The notes below the pieces were generated by a model, which saw nothing but the letters and a program-made list of their open reading frames with translations, did no database searches and was not told the origin of the DNA. From Desulfobacteraceae bacterium (GTDB lineage: Bacteria; Desulfobacterota; Desulfobacteria; Desulfobacterales; SURF-15), in NCBI GenBank assembly GCA_003599475.1, contig QZKK01000074.1, forward strand, positions 1 through 14,445: 14,445 nt of DNA, read 5' to 3'. Below, piece by piece: positions 12,742-14,445 of the stretch. Numbering within the stretch: position 1 is the first letter of the stretch; the number at the start of each line of letters is the position of its first letter. The position numbers and the translations under genes were made by a program.

Positions 12742-14445
12742 ATGAAAGACCGTCCTGCAAATATCGCGATCATCGCGATCGGACTCCTTCTGGGGGTTAT
12801 GCTGATCCTCTCGCCGGTTCCCGCACGGGGCCAGGCGCTGCCGGCGGACGATTTCATGGAGATCATCCGAACCCTCGCAGATTTTAAAGACCGCAGTTCC
12901 GGTACCGCCGGATCGCGTGCGTCGGCGGCCTATATCCGGGAGCGGTTCACCGAAATCGGACTCGAAAGCGTCGGCAGCCTGTTTTTTGACAATACGGTGC
13001 TGTCCCACCGAAAAAGCATATTGACCCTTGCCGGCAAAGACATCGAAGTTCCCATCGCCTGGCTTCATTCCAATGCAATTTCTCCGGAGTCCACCCCGGA
13101 ACAAGGTTTGTCGGGGCCTCTTGTCTATGTGGGAGACGGGGACATCGGCGCGTTCAACGGAAAACCGATTGAAGGAGCCATTCTCCTGATGGAATTTGAC
13201 TCGGGCAGAAATTGGCTGCATGCCGCATCCCTGGGGGCAAAGGCCCTCATTTACGTCGACCGCGAGACGAATTCAGCCAAAGCGCTGTTCCAGGAAAAAT
13301 TGGAGCTGACGCCGATTCGATTTCCCCGCTTCTGGATGCCGATTGCCCAAGCCAGAGCGCTCTTCGGACATTTCGAAGCCTCGCCAGGTCCACTGGTGTC
13401 CGAAAGCGTCGGATTGACCGCAACCAACCAATGGGAGACGGCAACGGGAGAGAACGTGTACGGGCTGATTCCCGGAAGCGACCCCAAGCTTTCCGAAGAG
13501 CTCCTGATCCTGGAAGCGTTCTACGACAGCCGGACATTTGTGGCCGGATTGTCCCCGGGAGCCGATGCCGCCTGCGGTATCGCCACCCTGCTTCAGACGG
13601 CGCGCAGGCTGATGCAGTCGCCTCCGGCTCGATCCATTCTGATTGTCGCAACCGACGGTCATGCCCAGGCGCTCGCCGGGATGCGGGAGATGATCTGGGG
13701 CATCCGCGAGCGCACGAAAGAGCTCCGGCAGATTCAAAAAGACCTGAGGCAATCTGCGAGTGCGGCGCAAAAAAGGATTCGGCTTCTAAAGGCCGTTTCG
13801 ACTGCTTCCGGATGGCTGGAAAAAGCCTCCGATGGGCAAACCGGAATCGAGATGAAGGCTGCGCTCGATGAGCGGATCAAAACGGAAATCGACATTCTCT
13901 CCCGGGAACTGATGCGGCTCAGGCTCAAGAAGCAGGCTCCGGAGATCGAAAATACCGTAAAGGCGCTTGCCGGAGAGCGACTGGCTCTCCGAAGGCTCTC
14001 CTGGCTTCCGTCTTTTTCCAATCTTGCCGAAGCCGACCGCAGAGCGGTCGCGCCGCTCATTGCCAAAGCCATGAAAGACGAGGAAGCGGTCCTGTCGGAT
14101 GCCAATCGGCAGCAGAAGTGCCTGCGTTCCGTAAACACCTTCCGGTCCCTGGTCAAATCCAGAGAGCTTGCCGCCTTCGTATCCCTCCATCTGTCGAGCC
14201 ACGGAGATGGAATCGGCGCTTTCAACCAGGGCTGGCTCTATCCCCTGAAGCCGGGTGTCGACCGGGTCAACGCGTACAGCAGGCTCGATGAGGTGCTCCG
14301 GCAGGCGGCTTCGGACGTGCAGAAGGCTTCAGGGCTTCAGAACATGTACAAAGACACCCTGCGGCCGAGCCGGCTTCGCCCGTGGGAGAGTTACTTTCTG
14401 GATCGGCCTCCCCTGGGAGGGGAGGTCAGCTCGCTCGCCGGCTAT
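12742..14445 (+). CDS. Exported PA-domain/M28-fold protein with degenerate peptidase site (truncated by window edge)
   Basis: The ATG at 12742 opens 568 codons to the window end without a stop. A signal peptide (1 to about 32, hydrophobic core IAIIAIGLLLGVMLIL, then PVPARGQA) sends it to the periplasm. Residues about 120-190 form a PA-like domain (GPLVYVGDG, then SLGAKALIYVD). The M28 aminopeptidase fold follows: ILEAFYDS (256-263) stands where active enzymes have a metal-binding His before Y-D-S, but here it is Phe260. PGADAACG (272-279) replaces the Asp-Asn-rich metal loop and is one residue short. TDGHAQALAG (304-313) has His307-Ala308 in place of the catalytic Glu-Glu pair. SLHLSSHGDG (481-490) has His483 where Asp is usual. 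Between the last two, about 160 residues (317-478) are charged and helical with coiled-coil character. It is probably a non-catalytic partner of the ABC permease; a fused permease domain beyond the edge is possible. Confidence 0.8.
   Translation, partial: MKDRPANIAIIAIGLLLGVMLILSPVPARGQALPADDFMEIIRTLADFKDRSSGTAGSRASAAYIRERFTEIGLESVGSLFFDNTVLSHRKSILTLAGKDIEVPIAWLHSNAISPESTPEQGLSGPLVYVGDGDIGAFNGKPIEGAILLMEFDSGRNWLHAASLGAKALIYVDRETNSAKALFQEKLELTPIRFPRFWMPIAQARALFGHFEASPGPLVSESVGLTATNQWETATGENVYGLIPGSDPKLSEELLILEAFYDSRTFVAGLSPGADAACGIATLLQTARRLMQSPPARSILIVATDGHAQALAGMREMIWGIRERTKELRQIQKDLRQSASAAQKRIRLLKAVSTASGWLEKASDGQTGIEMKAALDERIKTEIDILSRELMRLRLKKQAPEIENTVKALAGERLALRRLSWLPSFSNLAEADRRAVAPLIAKAMKDEEAVLSDANRQQKCLRSVNTFRSLVKSRELAAFVSLHLSSHGDGIGAFNQGWLYPLKPGVDRVNAYSRLDEVLRQAASDVQKASGLQNMYKDTLRPSRLRPWESYFLDRPPLGGEVSSLAGY

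Noticed and set aside
13212..13871. A 219-codon frame overlapping the M28-like gene, considered as a sign of a frameshift or separate gene
   Set aside because: The main frame is open without interruption from 12742 to the window end and shows PA and M28 features on both sides, so the second frame is a shadow.
14407..14425. Strong 7-bp hairpin CCTCCCC/GGGGAGG
   Set aside because: It lies inside the M28-like coding sequence, encodes part of PPLGGE, and has no T-run after it, so it is not treated as a terminator.

Overview
The window reads as chromosomal DNA of a Gram-negative bacterium with moderately high GC. An acyl-anchored lipoprotein, a PBP1A with an OB-type linker domain and a LolD/MacB-class ATPase all point to a two-membrane cell. 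Gene content and spacers packed with 7- and 8-bp phased repeats make a Desulfobacterota (deltaproteobacterial) host my best guess. That is an inference, not a proof. I found no tRNA, rRNA, CRISPR array, transposase or phage gene.

Layout. Minus-strand half (1-5254, transcribed right to left): a glycosyltransferase with a helical N-terminal half (5254-3764), a small lipoprotein (3695-3162), the bifunctional peptidoglycan synthase PBP1A (2954-552), and the 5' end of a zinc-dependent medium-chain dehydrogenase that runs off the left edge (432-1). Plus-strand half: a tightly coupled five-gene operon (5629-11092) of four glycosyltransferases and a histidine phosphatase. Three of its junctions are 4-bp ATGA stop/start overlaps and the fourth is an 11-bp overlap. 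Next, behind a near-consensus sigma70 promoter (11089-11118), comes an ABC module: a very small FtsX-type permease (11197-11886), its ATPase (11899-12633), and a large exported protein with a PA domain and an M28-peptidase fold that runs off the right edge (12742-14445).

How it may fit together. The divergent glycosyltransferase genes probably build or modify a cell-surface or lipid-linked glycan. The two outermost enzymes of the five-gene operon are paralogues of one poorly characterised MurG-like family (COG4671 type). The phosphatase between them suggests that a phosphorylated sugar or glycoside is an intermediate. The ABC module looks like a mechanotransmission-type machine: an FtsX-like permease with almost no periplasmic domain of its own, next to a periplasmic protein whose peptidase active site has been lost. 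PBP1A is nearby but in a separate transcription unit.

The most unusual content is (i) the catalytically degenerate M28 protein with a long helical insertion inside the fold, beside the minimal permease; (ii) the two-paralogue glycosyltransferase/phosphatase operon; and (iii) the spacers, several of which consist of degenerate 7-mer or 8-mer arrays, including a nine-run G-quadruplex-capable GGGTTRC array between the ATPase gene and the M28-like gene.
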